Source of the DNA: Candidatus Pseudomonas phytovorans | Lineage (GTDB): Bacteria; Pseudomonadota; Gammaproteobacteria; Pseudomonadales; Pseudomonadaceae | Direction: 5' to 3' | Length of the DNA stretch: 64,000 nucleotides | NCBI GenBank assembly: GCA_029202525.1 | Contig: CP119325.1 | Coordinates: 186,001-250,000 of the forward strand | Shown here: positions 49,784 to 59,397 of the stretch, one piece after another | Position numbering within the stretch: position 1 is the first letter of the stretch | Layout of the letters: each line of letters begins with the position of its first letter | Notes under the pieces: model-generated | The model's database searches: none | What the model was told of the DNA's origin: nothing | What the model saw: only the letters and a program-made list of their open reading frames with translations | Made by a program: the position numbers and the translations under genes

Positions 49784-50685
49784 AGATCGCTGTGCTGTCG
49801 CGCAATCCGCGTCTGTATTCCACCCGCCGCCTGGTCGAAGCCGGTACCCAGCGTGGCCACGAAATGGTGGTGATCGATACCCTGCGGGCCTACATGAACA
49901 TTGCCAGTCACAAGCCGCAGATCCACTACCGCGGCAAGCCACTGGAGGGCTTCGATGCGGTGATCCCGCGTATCGGGGCCTCGGTAACTTTTTACGGCTG
50001 CGCCGTGCTGCGCCAGTTCGAAATGATGGGCGTGTACCCGCTTAACGAGTCGGTGGCCATTGCCCGCTCGCGCGACAAGCTGCGTTCGCTGCAATTGCTG
50101 TCGCGGCGCGGTATCGGCCTGCCCATTACCGGCTTCGCCCACTCCCCCGACGACATTCCCGACCTGATCCAGATGGTCAATGGTGCACCGTTGGTGATCA
50201 AGGTGCTGGAAGGCACCCAGGGCATCGGCGTGGTGCTGTGCGAAACCACCCAGGCTGCCGAGTCGGTGATCGAGGCGTTCATGGGCCTCAAGCAGAACAT
50301 CATGGTTCAGGAGTACATCAAGGAGGCGGGCGGCGCCGACATTCGCTGCTTCGTGGTGGGCGACAAGGTGATTGCCTCGATGAAGCGCCAGGCCAAACCG
50401 GGCGAATTTCGCTCCAACCTGCACCGAGGGGGCGTTGCCAGCCTGATCAAGATCACCCCTGAAGAGCGGATTACCGCGATTCGTGCTGCCAAGGTGATGG
50501 GGTTGAGTGTGGCGGGTGTGGATATCTTGCGCTCAAACCATGGGCCGCTGGTGATGGAAGTGAACTCATCACCGGGGCTGGAGGGCATCGAAATGACCAC
50601 CGGCAAGAACGTGGCCGGAATGATCATCGAACACCTTGAGAAGAATGGCGGGCCTAACCAGACCCGGACCAAGGGTAAGGGCTGA
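49780..50685 (+). CDS. rimK: Ribosomal protein S6--L-glutamate ligase
   Basis: ATP-grasp ligase of 301 residues that adds glutamates to the C-terminus of ribosomal protein S6, altering the proteome in Pseudomonas. Seen are [20 protein letters not shown], the ATP-grasp residues ([33 protein letters not shown]) and [21 protein letters not shown]. It is coupled to rimB. Confidence 0.96.
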   Translation: [301 protein letters not shown]

Positions 50686-50691
50686 AATTTT

Positions 50692-50795
50692 GGGGCTGCT
50701 TTGCAGCCCATCGCGACGCAAGGCCGCTCCTACAGGGGATCGCGTAACCCTTGTAGGAGCGGCCTTGTGTCGCGATGGGCCGCAAAGCGGCCCCA
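50692..50795. repeat. Paired REP-like elements, second family, at rimK/envZ convergence
   Basis: Mirror copies of TAGGAGCGGCCTTGTGTCGC with only about 15 bases between the arms. The right arm ends five bases before the envZ stop codon. It probably forms the transcript ends of both genes. Confidence 0.9.
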
Positions 50796-50799
50796 GCAA

Positions 50800-52113
50800 T
50801 CAAACGGCATTACGCGGTAGCAGCAACCCCAGCGGCAGCCTGACCCGCGCCTCGATCCCGCCACCAGAGCGATTGCGCAGCTCCACATTCCCGCCATGTT
50901 GCGCCGCGATCCGTTTGACGATCGCCAACCCCAACCCGGTCCCCTTGCCGCCCCGCGCCCGGTCCCCACGAATGAACGGATTGAAGATGGTCTCCAGCTC
51001 CGACTCGTCGATTCCGGTGCCACGGTCCAGCACGCTCAGCACCACATAGGGTGCGCTCTCGTCGCCCGACACATAGGCCGCCACCTCCACGCCCTTGCCG
51101 GCATGGTGCAGGGCGTTGCCGATCAGGTTGCCCAACATGCGCTTGAGCGAAACGCGGCGCAGCGGGAACGGCGGGATTGGCTCCAGGCACAGGCGCACAC
51201 GTTCTTTCGGCTGGTTGTACGGCGCCACGACTTCACGCACCAAGTCGGCCAGGTCAACCTCTTCCAACGGCTCGTCACGGCCATCGCGGATGAAGGCCAG
51301 GAACTGATCGAGAATCGCGTCCATGTCCTCGATGTCGCGGACCATGTCGTCACTCAGATCACTGTCGCTGTCCATCAACGACAGCGACAGACGCAGGCGC
51401 GTCAGCGGTGTGCGCAGATCGTGGGAAACCCCGGCCAGCATCAGCTCGCGCTCGCGCCCGGCCTGCTCGACATCCTCGGCCATCTGGTTGAAGGACTTGT
51501 ACACCTCGGCCATCTCGCTGGGCGTATCACTGATTGGCAGGCGCACGCTGCGCCCCTGGCCCAGCTGACGAGCGGCAAACACCAGGCGCTTGAGCGGCTG
51601 GTTCAACTGGCGCACGAAAATCCAGGCCGAGGCGGTGGACAACAGGCCGATGGCCAGGAACCAACCCAGCACGTTCCAGATTTTTTGCCCACGCAGCGGG
51701 TGCGGGTACAACGGCACTTTCAACCAGCCGGGGCCCAGGCTTGGCGCATTGACCCACAACGCCGGTGGCGCGTGAATGCGCAGCCGCACCTCGGTGTCTT
51801 CGCCCAGCTCCGCCTGCATCTGCCGTTGGTAGATTTCGCTGTAGGGCCAGTGCTGCTCACCCTCGGGCACGCCCGAACCCGTCACGCGGATAAGGCCCGC
51901 CGCCTCGGCAATCCTGTCGCGGTTTTCTTCGTCGGCAGCCCAATAGGCGCGCAAGGTCAGCGCCACACCGTGGCTGTACTGACGGTCGACCAGAACGTCC
52001 TCGTTCATCAGCAGGTAGACCAGGGTCAAGGCCTTGCTGAACAGGACGACGATCAACACCAGCCACAGGGTGCGGGCGAAGAAACTTTGCGGAAACCAGA
52101 GCGGTGTTTTCAT
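50800..52113 (-). CDS. envZ: Osmolarity sensor histidine kinase EnvZ
   Basis: 437 residues. TM1 is about 13-35 and TM2 about 148-167. HAMP is about 168-220, and the phospho-acceptor H231 is in LAGVSHDLRTPLTRLR. The ATPase boxes are NLIGNALHHA, DRGTGIDESE and GTGLGLAIVKRI. The match to EnvZ is supported by the adjacent ompR 13 bases upstream. Confidence 0.95.
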   Translation of the reverse strand: MKTPLWFPQSFFARTLWLVLIVVLFSKALTLVYLLMNEDVLVDRQYSHGVALTLRAYWAADEENRDRIAEAAGLIRVTGSGVPEGEQHWPYSEIYQRQMQAELGEDTEVRLRIHAPPALWVNAPSLGPGWLKVPLYPHPLRGQKIWNVLGWFLAIGLLSTASAWIFVRQLNQPLKRLVFAARQLGQGRSVRLPISDTPSEMAEVYKSFNQMAEDVEQAGRERELMLAGVSHDLRTPLTRLRLSLSLMDSDSDLSDDMVRDIEDMDAILDQFLAFIRDGRDEPLEEVDLADLVREVVAPYNQPKERVRLCLEPIPPFPLRRVSLKRMLGNLIGNALHHAGKGVEVAAYVSGDESAPYVVLSVLDRGTGIDESELETIFNPFIRGDRARGGKGTGLGLAIVKRIAAQHGGNVELRNRSGGGIEARVRLPLGLLLPRNAV

Positions 52114-52126
52114 GGATGACGAGGCA

Positions 52127-52867
52127 TCATTTACCCGCGTTTCCGTCTGGCACGAATACGTAGCCCACGCCCCAGACGGTCTGGATGTAACGCGGCTTGG
52201 ACGGGTCCGGCTCGATCATGCGGCGCAGGCGCGAGATCTGCACGTCGATGGAGCGCTCCAGTGCATCCCACTCACGGCCACGGGCCAGGTTCATCAGCTT
52301 GTCGCGGGTCAACGGCTCGCGGGCGTGCATCACCAGGGCCTTGAGCACGGCGAACTCGCCGGTGGTGAGCATGTGCACTTCATCGCCACGCTTGAGTTCG
52401 CGGGTCGCCAGCGACAACTCGTAGTCGCCGAAGGTGACCGATTCGTCTTCGCTGCCCGGTGCACCCGGCACGGCAGGGGCCTGGCGACGCAACACAGCCT
52501 TGACGCGGGCCATCAGCTCGTCCGGGTTGAACGGCTTGCCCAGGTAGTCGTCGGCGCCCAGCTCCAGGCCCTTGATACGGCTCAGCTCGTCGCCCTTGGC
52601 GGTGAGCATGATGATCGGGATCTGGTTGTTCTGCTGGCGCAGGCGCTTGCACGCGGACAGGCCATCCTCGCCCGGCAGCATTAGATCGAGTACCACCAGG
52701 TTGAACACCTCGCGCTGCAGCAGGCGGTCCATCTGCTCGGTGTTGGGCACCGCGCGGGCACGGTAGCCCTTGCTGGTGAAGAAACGCTCCAGCAGGCTGC
52801 TAAGCCCCGGGTCGTCGTCGACGATGAGAATCTTGTCACCTTCAGCGGTGTTTGCGGTGCCGGTCAT
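52127..52867 (-). CDS. ompR: Osmolarity response regulator OmpR
   Basis: 246 residues. The phospho-acceptor is D61 (LVVLDLMLPGEDG), with a C-terminal winged-helix (TTGEFAVLKALVMHAREPLTRD, DVQISRLRRMIE) ending in YIQTVWGVGYVF. It regulates outer-membrane and osmotic genes. It is the first gene of ompR-envZ, divergent from tex. Confidence 0.97.
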   Translation of the reverse strand: MTGTANTAEGDKILIVDDDPGLSSLLERFFTSKGYRARAVPNTEQMDRLLQREVFNLVVLDLMLPGEDGLSACKRLRQQNNQIPIIMLTAKGDELSRIKGLELGADDYLGKPFNPDELMARVKAVLRRQAPAVPGAPGSEDESVTFGDYELSLATRELKRGDEVHMLTTGEFAVLKALVMHAREPLTRDKLMNLARGREWDALERSIDVQISRLRRMIEPDPSKPRYIQTVWGVGYVFVPDGNAGK

Positions 52868-53002
52868 GAATAACTCCTCTGATATCGCCGCGCATTATGG
52901 CGTAGCCATTGCTGCACGTTGCGTGAGCATTGTTAGCAGATTTTTCCCCCGGCGCCAGTTCCGGCTGGCTGGCCGCCATCACCGCAAGCTGTTTGCGATG
53001 GG

Positions 53003-53008
53003 TATAAT
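53003..53008 (+). promoter_or_regulatory. Candidate -10 of tex
   Basis: Perfect TATAAT 77 bases before the tex ATG. The -35 is poor; a TG pair lies two bases further upstream than the extended -10 norm. Confidence 0.4.
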
Positions 53009-53084
53009 GCGCGGCTTTCATCCAGCGCCGCCGGGCGAAAGGCCCACAGGCGACCCCCGTATTCACAAATGTCAGGTGGTTTAC

Positions 53085-55409
53085 ATGGACAGCATCAACA
53101 GCCGTATCGCCGAGGAACTGGGCGTACGCCCCCAGCAGGTCGAGGCGGCCGTGGGCCTGTTGGACGAAGGCTCGACCGTGCCCTTCATCGCCCGTTACCG
53201 CAAGGAAGTGACCGGTAGCCTGGACGACACCCAGCTGCGCCATCTGGAAGAGCGCCTGCGCTACCTGCGCGAACTCGACGACCGCCGCGCCAGCATCCTG
53301 TCCAGCATCGAAGAACAGGGCAAGCTGACCCCGGAACTGGCCCGCGAAATCAAGCTGGCCGACACCAAGACCCGCCTCGAAGACCTGTACCTGCCGTACA
53401 AGCAGAAGCGCCGCACCAAGGGCCAGATCGCCCTGGAAGCCGGCCTGGGCGAACTGGCCGACAGCCTGTTCAACGACCCGACCCTGGCCCCGGAAGGCGA
53501 AGCCGCACGCTTCGTCGACGCCGAAAAAGGCGTAGCCGACGTCAAGGCCGCGCTGGAAGGCGCCAAGTACATCCTCATGGAGCGCTTCGCCGAAGACGCT
53601 GCCCTGCTCGACAAGCTGCGCAGCTTCCTCAAGCAGGAGGCGGTGCTCAGTGCCCGTGTGGTGGCCGGCAAGGAAGAAGAAGGCGCCAAGTTCCGCGACT
53701 ATTTTGCCCACGACGAACTGCTGCGCAACGCCCCGTCGCACCGTGCCCTGGCGATCTTCCGCGGGCGCAACGAAGGTGTGCTGAGCGCCTCGCTTAAAGT
53801 GGGCGAAGAACTGCCTGGCACCCTGCACACGTGCGAAGTGATGATCGGCAACCACGTCGGCGTTGAAAACCGCAGCCGCCCGGCCGACAAATGGCTGGGC
53901 GAAGTGGTGCGCTGGACCTGGAAGGTCAAGCTGTACACCCACCTGGAAACCGACCTGTTCGGCGAACTGCGCGACAACGCCGAAGGCGAGGCGATCAACG
54001 TGTTCGCCCACAACCTGCACGACCTGCTGCTGGCCGCACCGGCCGGACCGCGCGCCACCTTGGGCTTCGACCCGGGCCTGCGCACCGGTTGCAAGATCGC
54101 CGTGGTCGACGCCACCGGCAAGCTGCTGGACTACACCACGGTCTACCCGCATGCGCCGAAAAACGACTGGGACCGCACCATTTCCATCATGGCGGCACTG
54201 TGCGCCAAGCACTCGGTAGAGCTGATCGCCATCGGCAACGGCACCGCCAGCCGCGAAAGTGACAAGCTGGTGGCAGAGCTGGTCAAAAAATACCCAGCGC
54301 TGAAAATCACCAAGATCATGGTCTCCGAAGCCGGCGCGTCGGTTTACTCGGCATCGGAACTGGCCGCCCGCGAGTTCCCGGACCTCGACGTGTCGATTCG
54401 TGGCGCCGTGTCGATTGCCCGCCGCCTGCAGGACCCGCTGGCAGAGCTGGTGAAGATCGACCCGAAATCCATCGGTGTCGGCCAGTACCAGCACGACGTA
54501 TCGCAGCTGAAACTGGCGCGTGGCCTGGACGCCGTGGTCGAGGACTGCGTGAACGCCGTGGGCGTGGACGTGAACACCGCCTCGGTGGCGCTGCTGACGC
54601 GTATCTCCGGCCTCAACGCCACGCTGGCACAGAACATTGTCGCCCACCGCGATGCCAACGGCCCGTTCGTCACCCGTGCGGCGTTGAAAAAGGTCAGCCG
54701 CCTGGGTGAAAAAACCTTCGAACAGGCCGCCGGCTTCCTGCGTGTGATGAACGGCACCAACCCGCTGGACGCCTCGGCGGTGCACCCCGAGGCCTACCCG
54801 CTGGTGCAGCGCATCGCTGCCGACACGGACCGCGACATTCGCTCGCTGGTCGGTGACAGCAGCTTCCTCAAGCGCCTGGACCCGAAGAAGTTCACCGACG
54901 AGTCCTTCGGCCTGCCGACCGTCACCGACATCCTGCAGGAACTGGACAAACCGGGCCGCGACCCTCGCCCCGAGTTCAAGACCGCCACCTTCCAGGACGG
55001 CGTCGAAGACCTCAAGGACCTGGAGCCGGGCATGATCCTCGAAGGCGTGGTGACCAACGTCACCAACTTCGGCGCCTTCGTCGACATCGGCGTACACCAG
55101 GACGGCCTGGTGCACATCTCGGCGCTGTCGGAAAAGTTCATCAAAGACCCGCGTGAAGCGGTCAAGGCTGGCGACGTGGTCAAGGTCAAGGTCATGGAAG
55201 TGGACATCCCGCGCAAGCGCGTCGGCCTGTCCATGCGCATGAGCGACACCCCGGGCGAGAAGGTCGAAGGTAACCGCGGTGGTAATCGTGGCAATGGCGG
55301 CAACCGCCAGCAGCAGGCCCAACGCCCGCGTGAAACCGCCACTGCCGCACCGGCCAACAACGCCATGGCCTCCCTGTTCGCCAACGCCAAGCAGTTGAAG
55401 AAGAAGTGA
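53085..55409 (+). CDS. tex: Tex, RNA-binding transcription accessory protein
   Basis: 774 residues from the ATG at 53085 with AGGTGG upstream. Parts in order are an N-terminal helical domain (IAEELGVRPQQVEAAVGLL, VPFIARYRKEVTGSLD), the YqgF-like nuclease-fold (TLGFDPGLRTGCKIAVVD), helix-hairpin-helix (LLTRISGLNATLAQNIVAHR) and S1 RNA-binding domain (about 648-715; GMILEGVVTNVTNFGAFVDIGV). The tail is Gly/Asn/Gln-rich. Tex influences transcription and stress survival. A longer upstream frame is not needed. It shares one base with the next gene. Confidence 0.96.
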   Translation: MDSINSRIAEELGVRPQQVEAAVGLLDEGSTVPFIARYRKEVTGSLDDTQLRHLEERLRYLRELDDRRASILSSIEEQGKLTPELAREIKLADTKTRLEDLYLPYKQKRRTKGQIALEAGLGELADSLFNDPTLAPEGEAARFVDAEKGVADVKAALEGAKYILMERFAEDAALLDKLRSFLKQEAVLSARVVAGKEEEGAKFRDYFAHDELLRNAPSHRALAIFRGRNEGVLSASLKVGEELPGTLHTCEVMIGNHVGVENRSRPADKWLGEVVRWTWKVKLYTHLETDLFGELRDNAEGEAINVFAHNLHDLLLAAPAGPRATLGFDPGLRTGCKIAVVDATGKLLDYTTVYPHAPKNDWDRTISIMAALCAKHSVELIAIGNGTASRESDKLVAELVKKYPALKITKIMVSEAGASVYSASELAAREFPDLDVSIRGAVSIARRLQDPLAELVKIDPKSIGVGQYQHDVSQLKLARGLDAVVEDCVNAVGVDVNTASVALLTRISGLNATLAQNIVAHRDANGPFVTRAALKKVSRLGEKTFEQAAGFLRVMNGTNPLDASAVHPEAYPLVQRIAADTDRDIRSLVGDSSFLKRLDPKKFTDESFGLPTVTDILQELDKPGRDPRPEFKTATFQDGVEDLKDLEPGMILEGVVTNVTNFGAFVDIGVHQDGLVHISALSEKFIKDPREAVKAGDVVKVKVMEVDIPRKRVGLSMRMSDTPGEKVEGNRGGNRGNGGNRQQQAQRPRETATAAPANNAMASLFANAKQLKKK

Positions 55410-55792
55410 TGGACGTACCCCGCGAATACGTCGAAAGCGCCTTCAGCCAGCTGCTGGGCTGCCGCCTGCAACGTCTGGAAACAGGTGTTGCGGAGGTGGC
55501 CCTGCCCCTCGAGCCACACTTGCGCAACCGTGGCCAGAAGCTGCACGGCGGGGCAATCTTCAGCCTGGTGGACATTGCCATGGGCCTGGCCTGCTCGGCC
55601 AGCCATGGCTTTGACCAGCAAAGCGTCACCATCGAGTGCAAGATCAACTACATGCGCGCCGTCAGCGACGGCGAAGTACTGTGCACCGCCCGGGTGCTGC
55701 ACGCCGGGCGACGCACCCTGGTGGTCGACGCGGACGTAGTCCAGGGCGACAAACTGGTGGCGAAAGCGCAAGGAACCTTCGCGGTTCTCTAG
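55409..55792 (+). CDS. PaaI-family hotdog thioesterase
   Basis: 127 residues from the ATG at 55409, overlapping the tex TGA by one base. The PaaI pattern is RGQKLHGGAIFSLVDIAMGLACSA, with HGG and the helix Asp, then SVTIECKINYMRAV and VLHAGRRTLVVDADV. It probably hydrolyses an aryl- or acyl-CoA thioester. Translation coupling to tex suggests co-expression, not shared function. Confidence 0.88.
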   Translation: MDVPREYVESAFSQLLGCRLQRLETGVAEVALPLEPHLRNRGQKLHGGAIFSLVDIAMGLACSASHGFDQQSVTIECKINYMRAVSDGEVLCTARVLHAGRRTLVVDADVVQGDKLVAKAQGTFAVL

Positions 55793-55945
55793 CCCACCAA
55801 GCAGTATCTGCGGTATTTTCAGCAGTGCGCTGGCACTGCTGGATCCGCGTTAACCAGGCGACAACGCCAGTTCCTTTCTTCCTACCCTTGTAGACCGTTA
55901 TCTCCACCCCCATATTGGGGCGACTGACGCGTGAAGGAATACATC

Positions 55946-57523
55946 TTGAGCGACCTCCTCAACCGCCGCCTGAGCCTGCTCGGCGCCAATCTTCCCCTGC
56001 TCAAGCAGTGCCTGCACGGCATTGAGCGCGAATGTCTGCGCGTGACCGACGAAGGTCGCCTGGCTCAGACCCCTCACCCGCAAGCGCTGGGATCGGCGCT
56101 GACCAACGAGCAGATCACCACCGATTATTCCGAGTCGCTGCTGGAGTTCATCACCCCGGCCCTGCCCGACCCGGCCAAAGTGCTCGAAAGCCTCGAACAG
56201 ACCCACCGTTTCGTCTACAGCAAGCTGGGCGACGAATACCTGTGGAGCCCGTCGATGCCGTGCACGCTGCCGGCCGAGGAGGACATCCCGATCGCCGAGT
56301 ACGGCAACTCGAACATCGGCAAGCTCAAACACGTCTACCGCAAGGGCCTGGCCCTGCGCTACGGCCGCACCATGCAGTGCATCGCCGGTATCCATTACAA
56401 CTTCTCGCTGCCCGAAGCGCTGTGGCCTTTGCTGCGCGAAGCCGAAGGCAGCACTGAAGACGACCGCGACTACCAGTCGTCGGCCTACATCGCCCTGATC
56501 CGTAACTTCCGCCGTTACAGCTGGCTGCTGATGTACCTGTTCGGCGCCTCGCCAGCCCTGGACAAAGGCTTCCTGCGTGGCCGCCCGCACCAGCTCGAAG
56601 AACTGGACGCCGAAACCCTGTACCTGCCCTATGCCACCAGCCTGCGCATGAGCGACCTCGGCTACCAGAGCAATGCCCAGGCCGGCCTCACGCCGTGCTA
56701 CAACGACCTGGCCAGCTACACCGACAGCCTGCGCAAGGCCGTTGGCACGCCCTACCCGCCTTATGTTGAAGTCGGTACGCACGTGGACGGCGAGTGGGTG
56801 CAGCTGAACACCAACATTCTGCAGATCGAGAACGAGTACTACTCGAACATCCGCCCCAAGCGGGTCACCTACACCGGCGAACGGCCAATTCAGGCCCTGA
56901 CTTCACGCGGCGTGCAGTATGTAGAAGTGCGTTGCCTGGACATCAACCCGTTCCTGCCGGTAGGCATCGACCTGACCGAGGCACGCTTCCTCGATGCATT
57001 CCTGTTGCTCTGCGCGCTGGATGACAGCCCACAGCTGGACAACGGCGAATGCGGCCAGTGCACCAACAACTTCCTGACGGTGGTGAAAGAAGGCCGTCGC
57101 CCTGGGCTCTCGCTGCAGCGCAATGGCCAGCCTGTCAGCCTGAAGGACTGGGCCAGCGAGCTTATTGCCCGTATCGGCCAGATGGCCGAGCTGCTCGACC
57201 GGGCACAGGGTGGCGACGAGCACGCGCAGGCTCTGCGTGCCCAACAGGCCAAAGTCGATGACCCGGAGCTGACCCCGTCGGCCCAGGTACTGGCACGCAT
57301 GACCGAGCATGACGAGAGCTTCATCGCGTTCTCGCTGCGCCAAAGCCGCATCCACGCCGACACGTTCCGCGAGCAACCGCTAAGCAACGAACAGCAACAG
57401 GCTTTCGAATCGCTGGCCCGTGAGTCACTGGCCAGGCAGTCCGAGCTGGAGCAAGAGGAAGTCGGTGACTTCGACCTGTTCGTCGGCGCCTACCAGGCCA
57501 GCATCCTGGCGATCAGCAACTGA
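55946..57523 (+). CDS. gshA: Glutamate--cysteine ligase
   Basis: GshA makes gamma-glutamylcysteine, the first step of glutathione synthesis. It has 525 residues if started at the TTG at 55946 (M-SDLLNRRLSLLG), which is preceded at the right distance by AAGGA (55934-55938). A GTG at 55931 has no ribosome site. Family motifs are GIERECLRV, PALPDPAKVLESLE, MQCIAGIHYNFSLP and VEVRCLDINPF, of the gamma-proteobacterial class. One base is shared with the following tetR-like gene. Confidence 0.95.
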   Translation: MSDLLNRRLSLLGANLPLLKQCLHGIERECLRVTDEGRLAQTPHPQALGSALTNEQITTDYSESLLEFITPALPDPAKVLESLEQTHRFVYSKLGDEYLWSPSMPCTLPAEEDIPIAEYGNSNIGKLKHVYRKGLALRYGRTMQCIAGIHYNFSLPEALWPLLREAEGSTEDDRDYQSSAYIALIRNFRRYSWLLMYLFGASPALDKGFLRGRPHQLEELDAETLYLPYATSLRMSDLGYQSNAQAGLTPCYNDLASYTDSLRKAVGTPYPPYVEVGTHVDGEWVQLNTNILQIENEYYSNIRPKRVTYTGERPIQALTSRGVQYVEVRCLDINPFLPVGIDLTEARFLDAFLLLCALDDSPQLDNGECGQCTNNFLTVVKEGRRPGLSLQRNGQPVSLKDWASELIARIGQMAELLDRAQGGDEHAQALRAQQAKVDDPELTPSAQVLARMTEHDESFIAFSLRQSRIHADTFREQPLSNEQQQAFESLARESLARQSELEQEEVGDFDLFVGAYQASILAISN

Positions 57524-58155
57524 TGAACCGCACCGCCACCCCGCGCAAGCCGCGCGCCAGCAGCCAGGCCAGGATCGAAGCCATCCTGGCGGCTGCGCGT
57601 GAGCTGCTGGCCGAACAAGGGGTGGCGGCGCTTTCCATCTACAGCGTGGCCGAGAGGGCGCAGATTCCACCGTCATCGGTGTATCACTTCTTCGCCAGCG
57701 TGCCGGCCTTGCTGGAAGCGCTGACGGCCGATGTGCACCGGGCATTTCGCGAAGCCCTGAGCGCACCGTTCGACAGCAGCGCGTTCAGCACCTGGCACCA
57801 ACTGTCACGGCTGATCGAGCAGCGCATGCTGGATATCTACAACGAAGATGCGGCGGCGCGGCAGCTGATTCTGGCCCAGCACGGCCTGAGCGAAGTGGTG
57901 CAGGCCGATCGGCAGCACGACATGGAGCTGGGCGACCTGATGCACAAGCTGTTCGACCAGCACTTTCACCTGCCGGTGATGCCGCGGGATGTGGATGTGT
58001 TTGCCCTGGCGATGGAGCTGAGCGACCGGGTGTATGCGCGGTCGGTGCAGTTGCACGAAGCGATCAGCCCGCGCATGGCCGAGGAAGGCAAGCGGGTGTT
58101 CGAGGCGTATCTGGGGTTGTACCTGCCGCCGTTTCTGGCCAAGCGTTCCAGCTGA
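57523..58155 (+). CDS. TetR-family transcriptional regulator
   Basis: 210 residues. The N-terminal helix-turn-helix is ARIEAILAAARELLAEQGVA, then ALSIYSVAERAQIPPSSVYHFF, followed by a helical ligand domain. It is translationally coupled to gshA (overlap of one base), which is unusual for a TetR regulator and may point to control of glutathione or a thiol-related target. Ligand and target unknown. Confidence 0.9.
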   Translation: MNRTATPRKPRASSQARIEAILAAARELLAEQGVAALSIYSVAERAQIPPSSVYHFFASVPALLEALTADVHRAFREALSAPFDSSAFSTWHQLSRLIEQRMLDIYNEDAAARQLILAQHGLSEVVQADRQHDMELGDLMHKLFDQHFHLPVMPRDVDVFALAMELSDRVYARSVQLHEAISPRMAEEGKRVFEAYLGLYLPPFLAKRSS

Positions 58156-58162
58156 AATTATT

Positions 58163-58310
58163 GGGGCCGCGTTGCGGCCCTTCGCGGCGGTTCGGCGCCC
58201 CGACTCGCCCGCTCCCACAGGGTCCGTGCAAACTCTGAAGCCTGCAAAGTACCTGTGGGAGCGTGCATGTCGGGGCGCCGAACCGCCGCGAAGGGCTGCA
58301 AAGCAGCCCC
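58163..58310. repeat. Long composite REP pair
   Basis: Two inverted arms of roughly 60 bases: GGGGCCGCGTTGCGGCCCTT (58163-58182) continuing CGCGGCGGTTCGGCGCCCCG and ACTCGCCCGCTCCCACAG, and a mirror at 58253-58310. The GGTTCGGCGCCCCGA block takes the place of the usual CGGGTTTACCCG core, so the arms are longer than in other copies. Confidence 0.85.
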
Positions 58311-58324
58311 ATTGACCACTGTCA

Positions 58325-58540
58325 TCACAGCTTGGCGATAGACACTTCAGTCGACTTCACGAAGGCAATCACTTCGCTGCCCACCTGCAGTTCCAGCTCT
58401 TTGACCGAGCGGGTGGTGATGACCGAAGTCACGATGCCAGAGGCGGTCTGCACGTCGATTTCCGACAGTACCGGGCCTTCGAGGATTTCTTTCACGGTGC
58501 CTTTGAACTGGTTACGGACGTTGATAGCTTTGATAGTCAT
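58325..58540 (-). CDS. ssuF: Molybdopterin-binding (Mop) domain protein of the sulfonate operon
   Basis: 71 residues, a single Mop domain: INVRNQFKGTVKEILEGPVL, SEIDVQTASGIVTSVITTRSVKELELQVGSEV and AFVKSTEVSIAKL. Mop proteins bind molybdate or related oxyanions as oligomers. It is last gene of ssuEADCBF. SsuF is needed for sulfonate use in P. putida S-313 according to published work as I remember it. Confidence 0.92.
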   Translation of the reverse strand: MTIKAINVRNQFKGTVKEILEGPVLSEIDVQTASGIVTSVITTRSVKELELQVGSEVIAFVKSTEVSIAKL

Positions 58541-58584
58541 GATGTAATTCCTTCTCTATGGCTTCAGTCGGGTAAGTGAGTCAA

Positions 58585-59397
58585 TCAGTGCGCCCAACGC
58601 AGTTGCGTGGGCAGAGGGGCTACAGGGTCCGGCTCGGGCGCAGTGCCCGGGGCCGACAGAACACGGTTGAGCACTTCGCTTTCCAGCGCAGCCAGGCGAT
58701 GCGAACCACGCGCCCGGGGCCTTGCCAGGTCGACAGTGAGGTCGAGCCCGACCTCGCCGTCCTCGATCAGGATCACCCGGTCAGCCACGGCGACCGCCTC
58801 GCTGACATCGTGGGTGACCAGCAGCACCGTGAATCCGTGCTGACGCCACAGGCGTTCGATCAGTTGCTGCATTTCGATACGGGTCAATGCATCCAGCGCA
58901 CCCAACGGCTCATCCAGCAGCAGCAGGCGCGGTTGGTGAATCAGCGCACGGGCCAATGCCACACGCTGCTTCTGGCCACCCGAGAGGGCTGCCGGCCATT
59001 CATTGGCGCGGTCGGCCAGGCCAACCGCATCCAGCGCTTCCAGCGCACGTGGGCGCCAATCGCCCGAGAGGCCCAGCCCTACGTTGTCGATCACCTTCTT
59101 CCATGGCAGCAGGCGTGCGTCCTGGAACATCAGGCGGGTTTCTTCACGGGCCTCTTCCAGCGGCGCAGCCCCGGCAACCAGTTGCCCGGCAGTAGGCTGG
59201 TCAAGCCCGGCCAGCAGACGCAGCAGGGTGCTTTTGCCGCAGCCACTGCGGCCGACGATGGCAACGAACTGGCCGGCCGGAATGTGCAGGTCGATGCCCT
59301 TCAACACTTCGCGTTGGCCAAAGGCTTTACGCAGGCCGTTGGAGGCCAGCGGGATGCCACGCAACAGGCGTGGCGGCTGTTCCTTGAGCACGGTCAT
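58585..59397 (-). CDS. ssuB: Sulfonate ABC transporter, ATP-binding protein
   Basis: 270 residues from the ATG at 59397. Walker A is GRSGCGKST, the signature LSGGQKQRVA and Walker B LLLLDEPLGALD, with H-loop VTHDVSEA. NitT/TauT family. The start overlaps the ssuC stop by four bases. Confidence 0.94.
   Translation of the reverse strand: MTVLKEQPPRLLRGIPLASNGLRKAFGQREVLKGIDLHIPAGQFVAIVGRSGCGKSTLLRLLAGLDQPTAGQLVAGAAPLEEAREETRLMFQDARLLPWKKVIDNVGLGLSGDWRPRALEALDAVGLADRANEWPAALSGGQKQRVALARALIHQPRLLLLDEPLGALDALTRIEMQQLIERLWRQHGFTVLLVTHDVSEAVAVADRVILIEDGEVGLDLTVDLARPRARGSHRLAALESEVLNRVLSAPGTAPEPDPVAPLPTQLRWAH

Noticed and set aside
52842..55322. An 826-codon open frame on the minus strand
   Set aside because: It is the antisense shadow of tex. 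It is His/Val/Ala-rich without any domain, a known artefact of GC-rich codon use.
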